64,000 nucleotides of DNA from Alloprevotella sp. Its GTDB lineage: Bacteria > Bacteroidota > Bacteroidia > Bacteroidales > Bacteroidaceae. The notes under the pieces were generated by a model. The model was not told the origin of the DNA, searched no databases, and saw only the letters and a program-made list of their open reading frames with translations. Shown piece after piece: positions 8,595 to 18,192 of the stretch. Both the position numbers and the translations under genes were made by a program. Location of the stretch: assembly GCA_017478625.1 (NCBI GenBank), contig JAFVDF010000001.1:1-64000 (forward strand). The letters are read 5' to 3'. The stretch's first letter is position 1, and every line of letters starts with the position of its first letter.

Positions 8595-10247
8595 ATGAAG
8601 GAAATTTGCACGCGACCGGATTATATTTTTGAGACTAGTTGGGAAGTATGCAACAAGGTCGGAGGAATATACACCGTTCTGTCTTCGCATGCGAAAGTGC
8701 TTCAGGAAATTTTTCCACAACACCTTATTTTTATAGGTCCTGATGCCCAAACGTCTACTCCGAATCCTGATTTTATAGAAGACAACTCTCTGTATCCTGT
8801 ATGGCAGGACGCTTTTTCCAAAGAGGACATAGGTGTCAGGATTGGCTATTGGCAAATCGAAGGGTCTCCTATTGCCATCCTTGTAGATTATAGTCGCTTG
8901 TGGGAAAAGAAAAATCAGATTTATGCAGACGCGTGGGCGTTATTTGGCGTAGATTCGCTTCATTCTTACGGCGATTATGATGAAGCCAGTTTGTTCTCCT
9001 ATGCAGCTGGAAAGGTGGTGGCTATTCTCTGCCAAAAGGTCTTTGATGTAAATACCAAAATAGTCTATCAGGCCCATGAATGGATGTCTGGGCTCGGAAT
9101 GTTATTTTTAAAGCATAAATGTCCGCAAGTTGCTACACTTTTCACTACTCATGCAACTAGTATAGGGCGCTCCATAACCAGTAATGGCAAGATGTTGTAT
9201 CGTTACTTTACAGGATACAACGGCGACCAAATGGCAAAAGAACTGAATATGGAGGCGAAACATAGCGTAGAGAGGCAAAGTGCACATAGGGCAGATTGTT
9301 TTACCACCGTTAGTAGTTTTACGAATTCGGAATGTCGCCAATTGCTGGAAAAATCTGCTGATAAGATTTTGCCCAATGGCTTCGATACATCCATAGTACC
9401 CCAAGGAATAAAATATACCCAAGCAAGAACTCTGGCCCGGCGGAAGATTTTCAGTGTCGCAGAAGCCCTAACTGGGCGAAAGTTCAAGAAAGATACATTG
9501 ATAATCTCTACCAGTGGGCGGAATGATTATCGTTGTAAAGGAATGGACGTTTTTATAGCGTCGCTCAAACGGTTGGAAGATAAATGCCACAATCTTACGA
9601 CGCCACAGGTGCTTGCATTAATAGAAGTGCCATGTTGGACGAAACAAGCAAGGCCTGATTTGCAGATACGTCTGACGAATAAGCAAGATAATGTGCGTGC
9701 GCTAGACGAACCGTTTATTACGCATGAACTTTACAACTTAGAAGCAGACCAGATTGTCTCAACCTTGAGGGCTTATGATTTAACCAATATAGGAAATAAG
9801 ACTATAACTGTACTTCTGATTCCTTGTTATCTCGATGGAAACGATGGTATAATTAATTTGTCATATTATGAAGCCTTAATGGCTAATGATTTGACAATAT
9901 ACCCCTCTTATTATGAGCCGTGGGGATATACGCCCTTGGAGTCTTGCGCGTTTAAAATTCCCACCATCACGACTAATCTTTCAGGGTTTGGCCAATGGGT
10001 TGAGGAAGAAGGCTATACAACAGATAAATTGAACGGTGGTGTCCTTGTTCTAAACCGTAATGATGAAAATTTTGAGGAGGTCGTAGATAAAATTTCCGAC
10101 GCAATTCTTGAAATGGGTAGTCTTTCCACGTCTCAGCGTCAATTAATTAGAAGAAAAGTTAGTGGAATAGCGGAGAAAGCCCATTGGAAACATTTTATAT
10201 CACATTATTTGGAAGCATACAGTATTGCTTTAAATCAGATAAATTAA
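8595..10247 (+). CDS. Glycogen synthase, GT3-like (eukaryotic-type) family
   Basis: This 550-residue glycosyltransferase begins FETSWEVCNKVGGIYTVLSS, the donor-site lysine-glycine-glycine signature of GT3 glycogen synthases (yeast and animal GYS type) rather than the bacterial GlgA (GT5) N-terminus. The C-terminal domain has YYEPWGYTPLESCAF, the acidic E-x7-E type retaining-transferase motif. It probably elongates alpha-1,4-glucan from a nucleotide-glucose donor in the cytoplasm; UDP-glucose would be typical for GT3. The alpha-glucan phosphorylase gene follows after 43 bases, giving a synthesis and breakdown pair. No branching or debranching enzyme lies beside them here. Confidence 0.9.
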   Translation: MKEICTRPDYIFETSWEVCNKVGGIYTVLSSHAKVLQEIFPQHLIFIGPDAQTSTPNPDFIEDNSLYPVWQDAFSKEDIGVRIGYWQIEGSPIAILVDYSRLWEKKNQIYADAWALFGVDSLHSYGDYDEASLFSYAAGKVVAILCQKVFDVNTKIVYQAHEWMSGLGMLFLKHKCPQVATLFTTHATSIGRSITSNGKMLYRYFTGYNGDQMAKELNMEAKHSVERQSAHRADCFTTVSSFTNSECRQLLEKSADKILPNGFDTSIVPQGIKYTQARTLARRKIFSVAEALTGRKFKKDTLIISTSGRNDYRCKGMDVFIASLKRLEDKCHNLTTPQVLALIEVPCWTKQARPDLQIRLTNKQDNVRALDEPFITHELYNLEADQIVSTLRAYDLTNIGNKTITVLLIPCYLDGNDGIINLSYYEALMANDLTIYPSYYEPWGYTPLESCAFKIPTITTNLSGFGQWVEEEGYTTDKLNGGVLVLNRNDENFEEVVDKISDAILEMGSLSTSQRQLIRRKVSGIAEKAHWKHFISHYLEAYSIALNQIN

Positions 10248-10290
10248 CTTGTATTTTCCCAAAAAGATAATTCTTAATAATTAGCGAATA

Positions 10291-12849
10291 ATGAAAGTAA
10301 GAATCAGTAATGCAAATGAACCTGCATGGAGGCAGGTAAATGTAACTACTTATATGCCTCAGGAACTTTCTAAGTTGCAAGAATTGGCCAACAACCTTTG
10401 GTGGACTTGGAATGCAGATGCACGTGAATTGTTCCGTAGTGTAGATAAGACACTTTTTAAAGAAGTTGATCAGAATCCTATAGAATTGCTCTCTCGTCTA
10501 AGTTCTCGGAAAATTAAAGAGCTTAAATCAGATAGCGTCTTTATTGCCAAAATGAATAAAGTTTATGACGAATTCAGAGCCTATATGGATGTGGAGCCAG
10601 ACAAGACTCGTGCCAGTGTGGCTTATTTTTGTATGGAGTATGGCCTCTTCCATATTCTGAAAATATATTCAGGCGGTCTTGGTATTCTGGCCGGTGATTA
10701 TTTGAAGCAGGCTTCTGACAGCAATGTGAATATGTGCGCCGTAGGTTTTCTATATCGTTATGGCTACTTTACACAGACATTGTCTATGGACGGCCAACAG
10801 ATTGCGAACTATGAGGCACAAGATTTTGACCACCTCCCTCTAGAGCGTGTCTTAGATGAGAATGGCAATCAGATTGTCATTACAGTACCATTTCCTAATT
10901 ACGATGTATTCGCTGCCGTTTGGAAAGTAAACGTGGGGCGTATTCCATTGTATCTATTAGACACTGATGTTCCTCAGAATTCCGAGTATGACCGCTCTAT
11001 AACTCATACGCTCTATGGTGGTGATTGGGAAAATCGTCTAAAGCAGGAATATTTGCTCGGTATTGGTGGTATGATAGCGTTAAATAAATTAGGCATCAAA
11101 AAAGAAATCTATCACTGTAATGAAGGGCACGCGGCACTCTGTAATGTACAACGTCTGGTAGAGTATGTGGAAACGGGACTGAATTTTAATGAGGCCCTTG
11201 AGTTAGTACGCGCATCATCTCTTTATACAGTACACACACCGGTACCAGCAGGGCACGATTATTTCGACGAATCGCTTTTTGGGAAATATTTGGGTAATAT
11301 TCCTCAAAAGTTAGGTATATCGTGGGATGACTTTATGGGATTAGGCCGTACAAATCCGTCAGACCATGGAGAGAAATTTTGTATGTCAACCTTCCTCTGT
11401 AAGACCTGTCAGGAAGTTAATGGTGTGAGTTGGTTGCACGGTAGAGTGAGTCAGCGGATGTTCGGTAATATCTGGAATGGATATTTTCCGGAGGAAAATC
11501 ATGTGGGATATGTAACTAACGGGGTTCACTATCCGACTTGGAGTGCAAAAGAATGGAAGGATGTCTATAACCGCTATTTTGCACCTGAATTCTTCTCTGA
11601 TCAAAGCAACCAAAAAATTTGGGAGAAAATATACGAAGTTCCAGATGTGGAAATTTGGAATACTCGTGTTCAACTCAAAACAAAGTTGATCAATTATATT
11701 CGCGATAGATTCCGCGAGATGTGGCTTAAGAATCAAGGTGATCCATCTAGAGTCGTGTCATTGTTGGATAAGATAAATCCCAATGCACTTCTTATTGGCT
11801 TTGCCCGACGTTTTGCAACTTATAAACGCGCACATCTTTTGTTCTCGGATCTTGATAGACTTTCCAAAATTGTAAATAATCCCAACTATCCTGTACAGTT
11901 TATTTTTGCAGGAAAAGCACATCCGGCCGATGGGGCAGGGCAAGGCTTGATAAAGAGAATCTTTGAGATTTCTCAACGCCCTGAGTTTATCGGTAAAATA
12001 CTCTTTTTGGAAAACTATGACATGCAACTTGCGCGTCGATTGGTTTCAGGTGTAGATATTTGGATGAATACGCCGACACGTCCACTTGAGGCTTCTGGTA
12101 CATCGGGCGAGAAAGCGTTAATGAACGGTGTGGTTAATTTATCAGTCCTTGATGGGTGGTGGTATGAAGGCTATCGTGAGGGTGCAGGATGGGCACTTAC
12201 CGATAAGCGTACATATCAAAATCAAGAATATCAGGATAAGTTAGACGCCTCTACGATATATTCATTGTTAGAGCAAGAGATAATTCCTCTTTATTATGCA
12301 AGAAATTCGCGCGGATATAGTGAGAACTGGGTCCGCACAGTGAAGAATTCAATTGCTCAAATAGCACCTCATTACACAATGAAGCGTCAACTTGATGATT
12401 ACTATACTAAGTTCTATCAGCCACAAGCGGAAAGATTTAAGCAGATTTCTGCAAATAATAACCAACTGGCTAAAGAATTGGCCGCATGGAAAGAAAATGT
12501 TATTGAACATTGGGACAAGATTAAGGTTGTAGCTTCTGAAGCTAGTGAGAATATCCAAACAGGTCATATTGTCAGTGGAAGCGAAGTATATGTTCACCAT
12601 ACAATTGACGAACAGGGACTTGAAAACGCCATTGGTGTTGATATGGTTCTTGTGACTAATATTGATGGACAGGATCATTTATACAAATCCTTCCCACTTA
12701 ATGTTGTAAAGCGTGAGGATAATTTGTATCATTTTGAACTCAAAACAAGTATAGATCTTGCAGGTAGTTATAAAATTGCTTTTAGGATGTACCCAAAGCA
12801 TCCGTTATTACCTCACAAACAAGATTTATGTTATGTACGCTGGTTCTAA
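10291..12849 (+). CDS. glgP: Alpha-glucan phosphorylase (GT35, short bacterial-archaeal type)
   Basis: The 852-residue enzyme releases glucose 1-phosphate from alpha-1,4-glucans using pyridoxal phosphate. The N-terminal DUF3417 segment ([18 protein letters not shown]) marks the TIGR02094 type. The catalytic part has [22 protein letters not shown], and the PLP-lysine block [12 protein letters not shown] followed by LSVLDGWW. Compared with the usual SGTSGMKA, a Met is Glu here, while the lysine is kept. About 130 C-terminal residues form an extra domain after the catalytic core. A strong terminator follows at 12883-12919, closing the two-gene glycogen unit. Confidence 0.95.
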   Translation: MKVRISNANEPAWRQVNVTTYMPQELSKLQELANNLWWTWNADARELFRSVDKTLFKEVDQNPIELLSRLSSRKIKELKSDSVFIAKMNKVYDEFRAYMDVEPDKTRASVAYFCMEYGLFHILKIYSGGLGILAGDYLKQASDSNVNMCAVGFLYRYGYFTQTLSMDGQQIANYEAQDFDHLPLERVLDENGNQIVITVPFPNYDVFAAVWKVNVGRIPLYLLDTDVPQNSEYDRSITHTLYGGDWENRLKQEYLLGIGGMIALNKLGIKKEIYHCNEGHAALCNVQRLVEYVETGLNFNEALELVRASSLYTVHTPVPAGHDYFDESLFGKYLGNIPQKLGISWDDFMGLGRTNPSDHGEKFCMSTFLCKTCQEVNGVSWLHGRVSQRMFGNIWNGYFPEENHVGYVTNGVHYPTWSAKEWKDVYNRYFAPEFFSDQSNQKIWEKIYEVPDVEIWNTRVQLKTKLINYIRDRFREMWLKNQGDPSRVVSLLDKINPNALLIGFARRFATYKRAHLLFSDLDRLSKIVNNPNYPVQFIFAGKAHPADGAGQGLIKRIFEISQRPEFIGKILFLENYDMQLARRLVSGVDIWMNTPTRPLEASGTSGEKALMNGVVNLSVLDGWWYEGYREGAGWALTDKRTYQNQEYQDKLDASTIYSLLEQEIIPLYYARNSRGYSENWVRTVKNSIAQIAPHYTMKRQLDDYYTKFYQPQAERFKQISANNNQLAKELAAWKENVIEHWDKIKVVASEASENIQTGHIVSGSEVYVHHTIDEQGLENAIGVDMVLVTNIDGQDHLYKSFPLNVVKREDNLYHFELKTSIDLAGSYKIAFRMYPKHPLLPHKQDLCYVRWF

Positions 12850-12882
12850 TTAGAGCTATTAGAAAAACCATTGAACAAGAAA

Positions 12883-12919
12883 AGAGCAGGTCAGCGGAAT
12901 TTCCACTTCCTGCTTTTTT
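12883..12919 (+). terminator. Rho-independent terminator after glgP
   Basis: AGCAGG (12885-12890) and CCTGCT (12909-12914) form a stem, extended by the flanking A and T runs, followed by TTTTTT. It lies 34 bases after the phosphorylase stop. Confidence 0.75.
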
Positions 12920-12936
12920 CTTTCTGCAGACCAATA

Positions 12937-12944
12937 TAATTTTG
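12937..12944 (+). promoter_or_regulatory. Candidate smpB -7 element
   Basis: TAATTTTG matches TAnnTTTG exactly, 29 bases before the smpB ATG and just after the glgP terminator. No TTG is seen at the right -33 distance. Confidence 0.45.
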
Positions 12945-12973
12945 CAGATGAATACGGCATATAATTTATAAAA

Positions 12974-13453
12974 ATGAAGAAGAAAAATACTGGGAACAGA
13001 ATAAATATAAAAAACCGTCGTGCCACATTTGACTATTTTGTGCTAGATCGTTATACGGCTGGTATCGTTTTATGCGGAACTGAGATGAAAAGTATTCGTA
13101 TGGGGAAAGCTGGTCTTAGTGATACATTCTGTTATATTAGTAATGATGAACTTTGGGTTAAGAATATGTATGTTGCCGATTATGCCCTTAGTTCATTTGG
13201 TCGGCATGAGTTACGTCGTGATAGAAAATTGTTGCTGAATCGGAAAGAGATACTGCACCTTAAAAATGAAACCAAGTCACCCGGTCTGACGATTGTTCCA
13301 TTATGTTTGTTTATTAATGAAAATGGTTATGCAAAGTTGGAGATAGGTCTATGCAAGGGTAAAAAGGAATATGATAAGCGCTCTGTGATGAAGGATAAAG
13401 AGAGTAGGGGAGAAATAGAGCGAATAAGGAAAAGCCATCGATATGGAGATTAA
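12974..13453 (+). CDS. smpB: SsrA-binding protein SmpB
   Basis: SmpB binds tmRNA and delivers it to stalled ribosomes for trans-translation. The 159-residue protein shows the family blocks [22 protein letters not shown] (split by the conserved GTE), KAGLSD and the LLLNRKEI segment, with a basic C-terminal tail. Length is normal (150-160). The tmRNA gene itself was not found in the window. The next gene, a secreted mannanase, overlaps its last 11 bases if the upstream start is used. Confidence 0.96.
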   Translation: MKKKNTGNRINIKNRRATFDYFVLDRYTAGIVLCGTEMKSIRMGKAGLSDTFCYISNDELWVKNMYVADYALSSFGRHELRRDRKLLLNRKEILHLKNETKSPGLTIVPLCLFINENGYAKLEIGLCKGKKEYDKRSVMKDKESRGEIERIRKSHRYGD

Positions 13454-14762
13454 GAATAAAATGTTAAAATTGGGTATTATACTCATCTTGTATAATACGT
13501 TTAGTTTATCGGCTATGTCAGATACCTGTAAGCGTTCAAATGCACCCTTTGTTAAAGTGAGGGATGGACAATTTATTCGAGATGGAAAGCCTTATTATTT
13601 TATAGGTGCAAATTTTTGGTATGCTACCATACTAGCCTCGACTACAGATGTGGGAAATCGGCCTAAATTATTACGAGAACTTGATAATCTTAAGGACCAC
13701 GGTATAAATAATTTAAGGATCCTTGTTGGTGCTGAATCTGGTAGCCGGAATGCATTGTCTGTTCAGCCAGTATTACAAGATGAAAATGGAAAACTAGATG
13801 ACAGATTGTTGGACGGTCTAGATTTTCTCATCGCAGAAATGGGGAAGCGAGATATGGTAGGTGTTTTCTATTTTTCAAATTCTTGGGATTGGAGCGGTGG
13901 CTATGGATCTTATTTACGGCGTGCGGGATTTGGAGATTCACCGAATGCTACTGCCGATGGATGGGTGGCGTATTGTGAATATGCTGCCCAGATGAATATT
14001 TCAGCTGTGGCACAAGATTTGTTTTTTGAATATATATCTAAGATTATAAGTCGGAAGAATCGTTATACTAATCGCTTATATGCAGAGGAACCAGCTATTA
14101 TGGCGTGGCAAATTGCCAATGAGCCTCGTCCTTTTAATATGGATTATTCAGATCAGATGGCTCAGTTTATTCAAAAATCTGCGCGATTAATAAAATCTAT
14201 TGATAAGAATCATTTGGTATCAGTAGGAAGTGAGGGTATTATAGGCTGCCAGTATGATTCTATTTTGTTTGATAAAATTTCTTCAGATAAAAATATAGAC
14301 TATATCACTGTGCATGTTTGGCCTAGGAATTGGAATTGGGTTTCAGATACTACCTTAATAGAAGGACTCTCGCATGTTTATTCTGAAACAGAGCATTATC
14401 TGCGACAGCACTATGCTGTTGCGAATAAGTATAAGAAACCAGTTGTAATTGAGGAATTCGGATATCCAAGAGATGATGTCAAATACTTACCAGGTACTCC
14501 AATTGAAGGGCGAAACAGATTTTATGAATTTATTTTCCGAATTATTTTGGAGAATTTTAAATCCAATGGTATTGTTGCCGGGTGTAATTTTTGGGGATGG
14601 TCAGGCGAAGGCCGGCCAACTAGTATAACGTGGACGACGTCTTCTGATTATTTAGCTGATCCACCACATGAACCTCAAGGTTGGTATTCTGTTTTTGATT
14701 CTGACGATATGACAATGGCCTTGATTTCTTTATTTGCAAAATCATTGAGTACCTCAGACTGA
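13443..14762 (+). CDS. Secreted GH5 (subfamily 7-like) endo-beta-1,4-mannanase
   Basis: The 439-residue protein has an N-terminal signal peptide (hydrophobic core [10 protein letters not shown], cleavage near SAMS) and a GH5 (beta/alpha)8 barrel. The pattern [20 protein letters not shown] followed by [16 protein letters not shown] is that of GH5_7 mannanases. The acid/base is Glu227 in IANEPRP and the nucleophile Glu338 in IEEFGYP. It probably cuts mannan or glucomannan in the periplasm or at the cell surface. ATG 13443 overlaps smpB by 11 bases; ATG 13461 would avoid the overlap and give a tidier signal peptide (433 residues). No SusC/SusD pair or other mannan gene is near, so it is a lone accessory enzyme between core genes. 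Confidence 0.88.
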   Translation: MEIKNKMLKLGIILILYNTFSLSAMSDTCKRSNAPFVKVRDGQFIRDGKPYYFIGANFWYATILASTTDVGNRPKLLRELDNLKDHGINNLRILVGAESGSRNALSVQPVLQDENGKLDDRLLDGLDFLIAEMGKRDMVGVFYFSNSWDWSGGYGSYLRRAGFGDSPNATADGWVAYCEYAAQMNISAVAQDLFFEYISKIISRKNRYTNRLYAEEPAIMAWQIANEPRPFNMDYSDQMAQFIQKSARLIKSIDKNHLVSVGSEGIIGCQYDSILFDKISSDKNIDYITVHVWPRNWNWVSDTTLIEGLSHVYSETEHYLRQHYAVANKYKKPVVIEEFGYPRDDVKYLPGTPIEGRNRFYEFIFRIILENFKSNGIVAGCNFWGWSGEGRPTSITWTTSSDYLADPPHEPQGWYSVFDSDDMTMALISLFAKSLSTSD

Positions 14763-14952
14763 TTATTTCACAATGGATTTTTCGCAGAATAGTGATTATG
14801 TTTAATTTAAGGTAAGGATTTAATAGGAAGTAACTCCTATCTCAAAATTTTTATAAAGCTTATCATACCTCGTAAGACCCCAGTTAGGTAAAAAATATTA
14901 CTTAAAAGAACCAATAATCTAGAAACATTTTATTTTTCAATTATTAAGTCGT

Positions 14953-14960
14953 ACTTTTGA
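14953..14960 (+). promoter_or_regulatory. Candidate -7 element for the 14983-16552 gene group
   Basis: TACTTTTG matches TAnnTTTG exactly and lies 22 bases before the ATG at 14983. The 220-bp gap after the mannanase is otherwise AT-rich with no gene. No clear -33 TTG was found. Confidence 0.5.
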
Positions 14961-14982
14961 ATGATTTATTAAAGCGATTGGA

Positions 14983-15180
14983 ATGTTTAAACTAATTATA
15001 ATATCAATTATTCTTTTGGCTCTAGCTTCGCTTCTGATTGGTGTTCGCTTGATTTTTGGAAAGAGTTTTGTTAAGACCCATGTTGAAGATAATAGAGCTC
15101 TTAGGAAACAAGGTGTTAGATGTTATAGGCAGTTGGAAAACGAAGAACGCCATTCTAAGGGTATAGTTATTGAACCATAG
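14983..15180 (+). CDS. Small single-pass membrane protein, function unknown
   Basis: A 65-residue protein with one membrane span at residues 4-24 and a charged C-terminal half containing KTHVEDNRALRKQGVRC. I recognise small membrane proteins of this shape from Bacteroidales genomes but know no function. A TAnnTTTG element 22 bases upstream and a normal ATG support it as real. It precedes the OmpH-like lipoprotein by 63 bases and could be in its unit. Confidence 0.7.
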   Translation: MFKLIIISIILLALASLLIGVRLIFGKSFVKTHVEDNRALRKQGVRCYRQLENEERHSKGIVIEP

Positions 15181-15243
15181 AAAGTTCCTAAATAGAGATC
15201 TAATAATTAAACAGAATATATAATTAATAAAAATCAAAACAAG

Positions 15244-15903
15244 ATGAAACAGATAGTAGTTTCTTTATTTGTGGCAATGTCCCTAATACTATGCGGATGC
15301 AACAATAGTAGTTCAAATAGCAATAAGAAAAATATTTCGGATAGTCTCTCAGTGAGTGGTAGCCTGGTTGCTTTTGTTGAGATGGACACTATTGTTGCTA
15401 AATATCAGTTCTGTATTGATCAGATGAATCAAATAAACCAGAAACAAGCTACCTACGATCAGCAATTGCAAGGTGAAGCACGTGGATTGCAAAATTATGC
15501 GCAACAGGTTCAGCAAAAGTTGCAAAATAATGGTTACTCAACACAGCAACAATATGAGGCGGCTATGCAAGAAGGACAAAATCGTGAAAATAAATATCAG
15601 CAACACCAGCAACAATACCAAGCTGACTTAATGCAAATGTCTGATAAATACATCACAGAATTTTATCAACGTCTGCGCGACTTCTTAAAAGAATATAATA
15701 AAGATGGCAAGTTTGCTCTAATCCTGACCAATAGTGCAAGTGCAGTAAATGTGTTGCAGGCTGATCCTGCTTTAGATATAACAAATGATATCTTAGAGGG
15801 GCTTAACAAGGCTTATAAAGCTCCTGAAAAGAAGGCAGATAAGAAAGAAACTGTTGCAACAGAGGAAACTAATACCGAATTGCAAGATTCTAAAAAGAAA
15901 TAG
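15244..15903 (+). CDS. OmpH/Skp-like periplasmic lipoprotein
   Basis: The 219-residue protein has a lipoprotein signal (LILCGC, lipidated Cys19) followed by a Ser/Asn-rich linker. VAFVEMDTIVAKYQFC is the conserved strand of OmpH/Skp chaperones. A long Gln-rich coiled coil (about residues 60-145) and the closing strand block GKFALILTNSASAVNVL follow. The tail is Lys/Glu-rich. Skp relatives hold unfolded outer membrane proteins in the periplasm; a lipid anchor would tether this one to a membrane. It leads a run with a coiled-coil protein and zapA. Confidence 0.88.
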   Translation: MKQIVVSLFVAMSLILCGCNNSSSNSNKKNISDSLSVSGSLVAFVEMDTIVAKYQFCIDQMNQINQKQATYDQQLQGEARGLQNYAQQVQQKLQNNGYSTQQQYEAAMQEGQNRENKYQQHQQQYQADLMQMSDKYITEFYQRLRDFLKEYNKDGKFALILTNSASAVNVLQADPALDITNDILEGLNKAYKAPEKKADKKETVATEETNTELQDSKKK

Positions 15904-15920
15904 TCCTATCCTATATAGTA

Positions 15921-16214
15921 ATGAAAAAAGAAGACTTGGCAGAACTAACCGCATTAGAATTGGCGGTTAAACAATTGCTTAGATATATGCAGGTTCTTAA
16001 GGACGAAAATGCACGTCTAAAGCAAGAATGCGAATTGTATCAGGCCCAAGTATCTTCTTTGCGGTCTGAGAAGGAGATGTTGCAAGAGACTTATAACCGT
16101 CTGAAACTTGTAAAGATTCTTGATGTTAGTAATACTGATTTAAAAGATGCGCGACAGCGAGTTGATTCGCTTATTAGGAAAGTTGATAGGTGCATCGCTC
16201 TAATTAACGCATAG
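15921..16214 (+). CDS. Coiled-coil protein upstream of zapA (ZapB-like)
   Basis: A 97-residue, almost wholly helical protein. Residues 1-75 carry heptad-like repeats of Leu, Val and Met (LELAVKQLLRYMQVLKDENARL). It has no signal peptide or membrane span. Its place 38 bases before zapA and its short coiled-coil form resemble ZapB, which partners ZapA in E. coli, but no ZapB-specific motif can be shown. A division role is an inference from context. Confidence 0.75.
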   Translation: MKKEDLAELTALELAVKQLLRYMQVLKDENARLKQECELYQAQVSSLRSEKEMLQETYNRLKLVKILDVSNTDLKDARQRVDSLIRKVDRCIALINA

Positions 16215-16252
16215 TCCCCTACCCCTGCTTTAATAATCTAGTAATTAAAAAA

Positions 16253-16552
16253 ATGGATAATTCTAAAGAAAAGCTACCTATTCACATTATGATTGGGCGT
16301 GAAAATTATGCGTTTACGGTAGAACGAACTGAAGAAGCGACATTTAGAAATGCGGCGCGCATAATAAATGAACGTCTAGCTAATTATGAGCAGAAGTATC
16401 CTGGACAAAGTTATGAAAAGTACCTTTCAATTACATTGCTAGATTTTGCGATCTTCAATCTCCGACTTGAAGCCAATAAAGATGTAGAGCCAGTCATAGA
16501 ATCAGTTAAGCAGTTAACTGCTCAAATACAAGATTACATACAAAAAATTTAG
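16253..16552 (+). CDS. zapA: Cell division protein ZapA
   Basis: The 99-residue protein has the ZapA layout: an N-terminal beta domain (LPIHIMIGRENYAFTVERTEE) with an RNAARIINERL helix, then a long C-terminal helix for tetramer formation. ZapA bundles FtsZ filaments at the division ring. It follows the ZapB-like coiled-coil gene and precedes rny. No 6S RNA, which follows zapA in enterobacteria, fits in the 62-base gap to rny. Confidence 0.9.
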   Translation: MDNSKEKLPIHIMIGRENYAFTVERTEEATFRNAARIINERLANYEQKYPGQSYEKYLSITLLDFAIFNLRLEANKDVEPVIESVKQLTAQIQDYIQKI

Positions 16553-16614
16553 TTGAAAGAAAACTAAGGTAAAACGAACTACTTACACGAATGATTTTAA
16601 ATCGTTAATTAATA

Positions 16615-18162
16615 ATGGATTCCAATCTTACAATAATACTTATCGTTGGTATTGTGGCTTTGTTGCTCGGTATCTTTGTGGGATATCTGATATTTAGGTT
16701 TGTTCTCACAAAAATATTTAAGCAAACAGTTGACAATGCAGAACGTGAAGCTGAAACCATAAAAACTCAGAAACTTTTAGAAGTTAAAGAAACATTTTTG
16801 ACAAAGAAGAATGAGCTTGAGAAAGAGGTACAACAGCGTAACTCTCGGATACAGCAGATAGAGAATAAGCTTAAACAGCGTGAAATAGCCCTAAATCACA
16901 AGCATGAAGAACAAGTTCGTGCACGTAAAGAAATCGAAAATACTCAGATCAAACTTGCAAAAGAGCAGGAGGTTTTGTCGTATAGGCAAGAAGAATTAGT
17001 GGCGCTACAGAAGAAAGAACAGCAAAAGTTGGAGGAACTTAGTGGATTGTCTGCTGAAGAGGCTAGAAATAGACTTGTTGATTCTCTGAAAGAAGAAGCA
17101 CGTCTTAATGCACAACAATACATTAACGATATTGTTGATGATGCCAAGATGACTGCCAATAAAGAAGCAAAAAAAATCGTTATTCAAACGATCCAAAGAG
17201 TTGCCACAGAGACTGCTATAGAAAATAGTGTTACGGTTTTCCATATAGACAACGAAGAAATAAAGGGACGAATTATAGGCCGTGAGGGCCGAAATATTCG
17301 TGCACTTGAAGCTGCAACCGGTGTTGAAATAGTTGTTGATGATACTCCTGAGGCAATTGTAATCTCAGCATTTGATCCTGTTCGAAGAGAAATCTGTCGT
17401 TTGGCATTACATCAGTTGATAGCAGACGGGCGTATACATCCTGCAAGAATTGAGGAGGTAGTGGCAAAAGTTTCTAAACAAGTTGAAGAAGAAATAATAG
17501 AGACAGGAAAGAGAACCGCAATTGACTTAGGTATTCACGGGCTACACCCAGAACTGATTCGTATTATTGGTAAGATGAAGTATCGCTCTTCTTATGGCCA
17601 GAATCTATTACAGCATGCCCGTGAAACTGCTAATCTATGCGCTGTTATGGCTTCGGAACTTGGACTTAATCCCAAGAAGGCAAAGCGTGCGGGGTTATTG
17701 CACGACATTGGCAAAGTTCCTGATGAAGAAAGTGAACTTCCTCACGCATTATATGGAGCTAAGATTGCAGAACTCTACAAAGAATCGGCAGATGTTGTAA
17801 ATGCCATTGGTTCACACCATGACGAAATGGAAATGGAGTCACTTATTGCGCCAATTGTGCAAGTTTGTGATGCAATTAGTGGTGCTCGTCCAGGGGCTCG
17901 TCGGGAAATTATCGAGGCCTACATAAAGCGATTAAAGGATTTGGAGAATATAGCAATGAGTTACCCAGGGGTTACGAAAACTTATGCCATTCAGGCTGGT
18001 CGTGAACTGCGGGTAATTGTGGGTGCAGACAAGATTGATGATAAGCAGATAGGAACTCTGTCTGCCGATATCGCACTTCGAATTCAGAACGAGATGACAT
18101 ATCCTGGACAAGTCAAGATTACAGTGATAAGAGAGACTCGTTCTATTAGTTATGCCAAGTAA
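16615..18162 (+). CDS. rny: Ribonuclease Y
   Basis: RNase Y is a membrane-anchored endoribonuclease that starts mRNA decay. The 515-residue protein has one N-terminal membrane span (about 5-30), a long charged coiled coil (about 35-190), a KH domain with [15 protein letters not shown] near residue 220, and an HD domain with the metal ligands in [10 protein letters not shown] near 362 and SHHDE near 400. Domain order and length are standard. The window also encodes RNase G at 47.8 kb, so both decay-type endonucleases are present. Confidence 0.97.
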   Translation: MDSNLTIILIVGIVALLLGIFVGYLIFRFVLTKIFKQTVDNAEREAETIKTQKLLEVKETFLTKKNELEKEVQQRNSRIQQIENKLKQREIALNHKHEEQVRARKEIENTQIKLAKEQEVLSYRQEELVALQKKEQQKLEELSGLSAEEARNRLVDSLKEEARLNAQQYINDIVDDAKMTANKEAKKIVIQTIQRVATETAIENSVTVFHIDNEEIKGRIIGREGRNIRALEAATGVEIVVDDTPEAIVISAFDPVRREICRLALHQLIADGRIHPARIEEVVAKVSKQVEEEIIETGKRTAIDLGIHGLHPELIRIIGKMKYRSSYGQNLLQHARETANLCAVMASELGLNPKKAKRAGLLHDIGKVPDEESELPHALYGAKIAELYKESADVVNAIGSHHDEMEMESLIAPIVQVCDAISGARPGARREIIEAYIKRLKDLENIAMSYPGVTKTYAIQAGRELRVIVGADKIDDKQIGTLSADIALRIQNEMTYPGQVKITVIRETRSISYAK

Positions 18163-18192
18163 TTGTAAATATAAATAAACTTAATTTAGAAA

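Noticed and set aside
12850..12973. tmRNA next to smpB
   Set aside because: Neither flank holds a tRNA-Ala-like half or a tag reading frame; the upstream gap contains only a terminator and promoter element.
16553..16614. 6S RNA after zapA
   Set aside because: The gap is 62 bases, too short for a 6S RNA.
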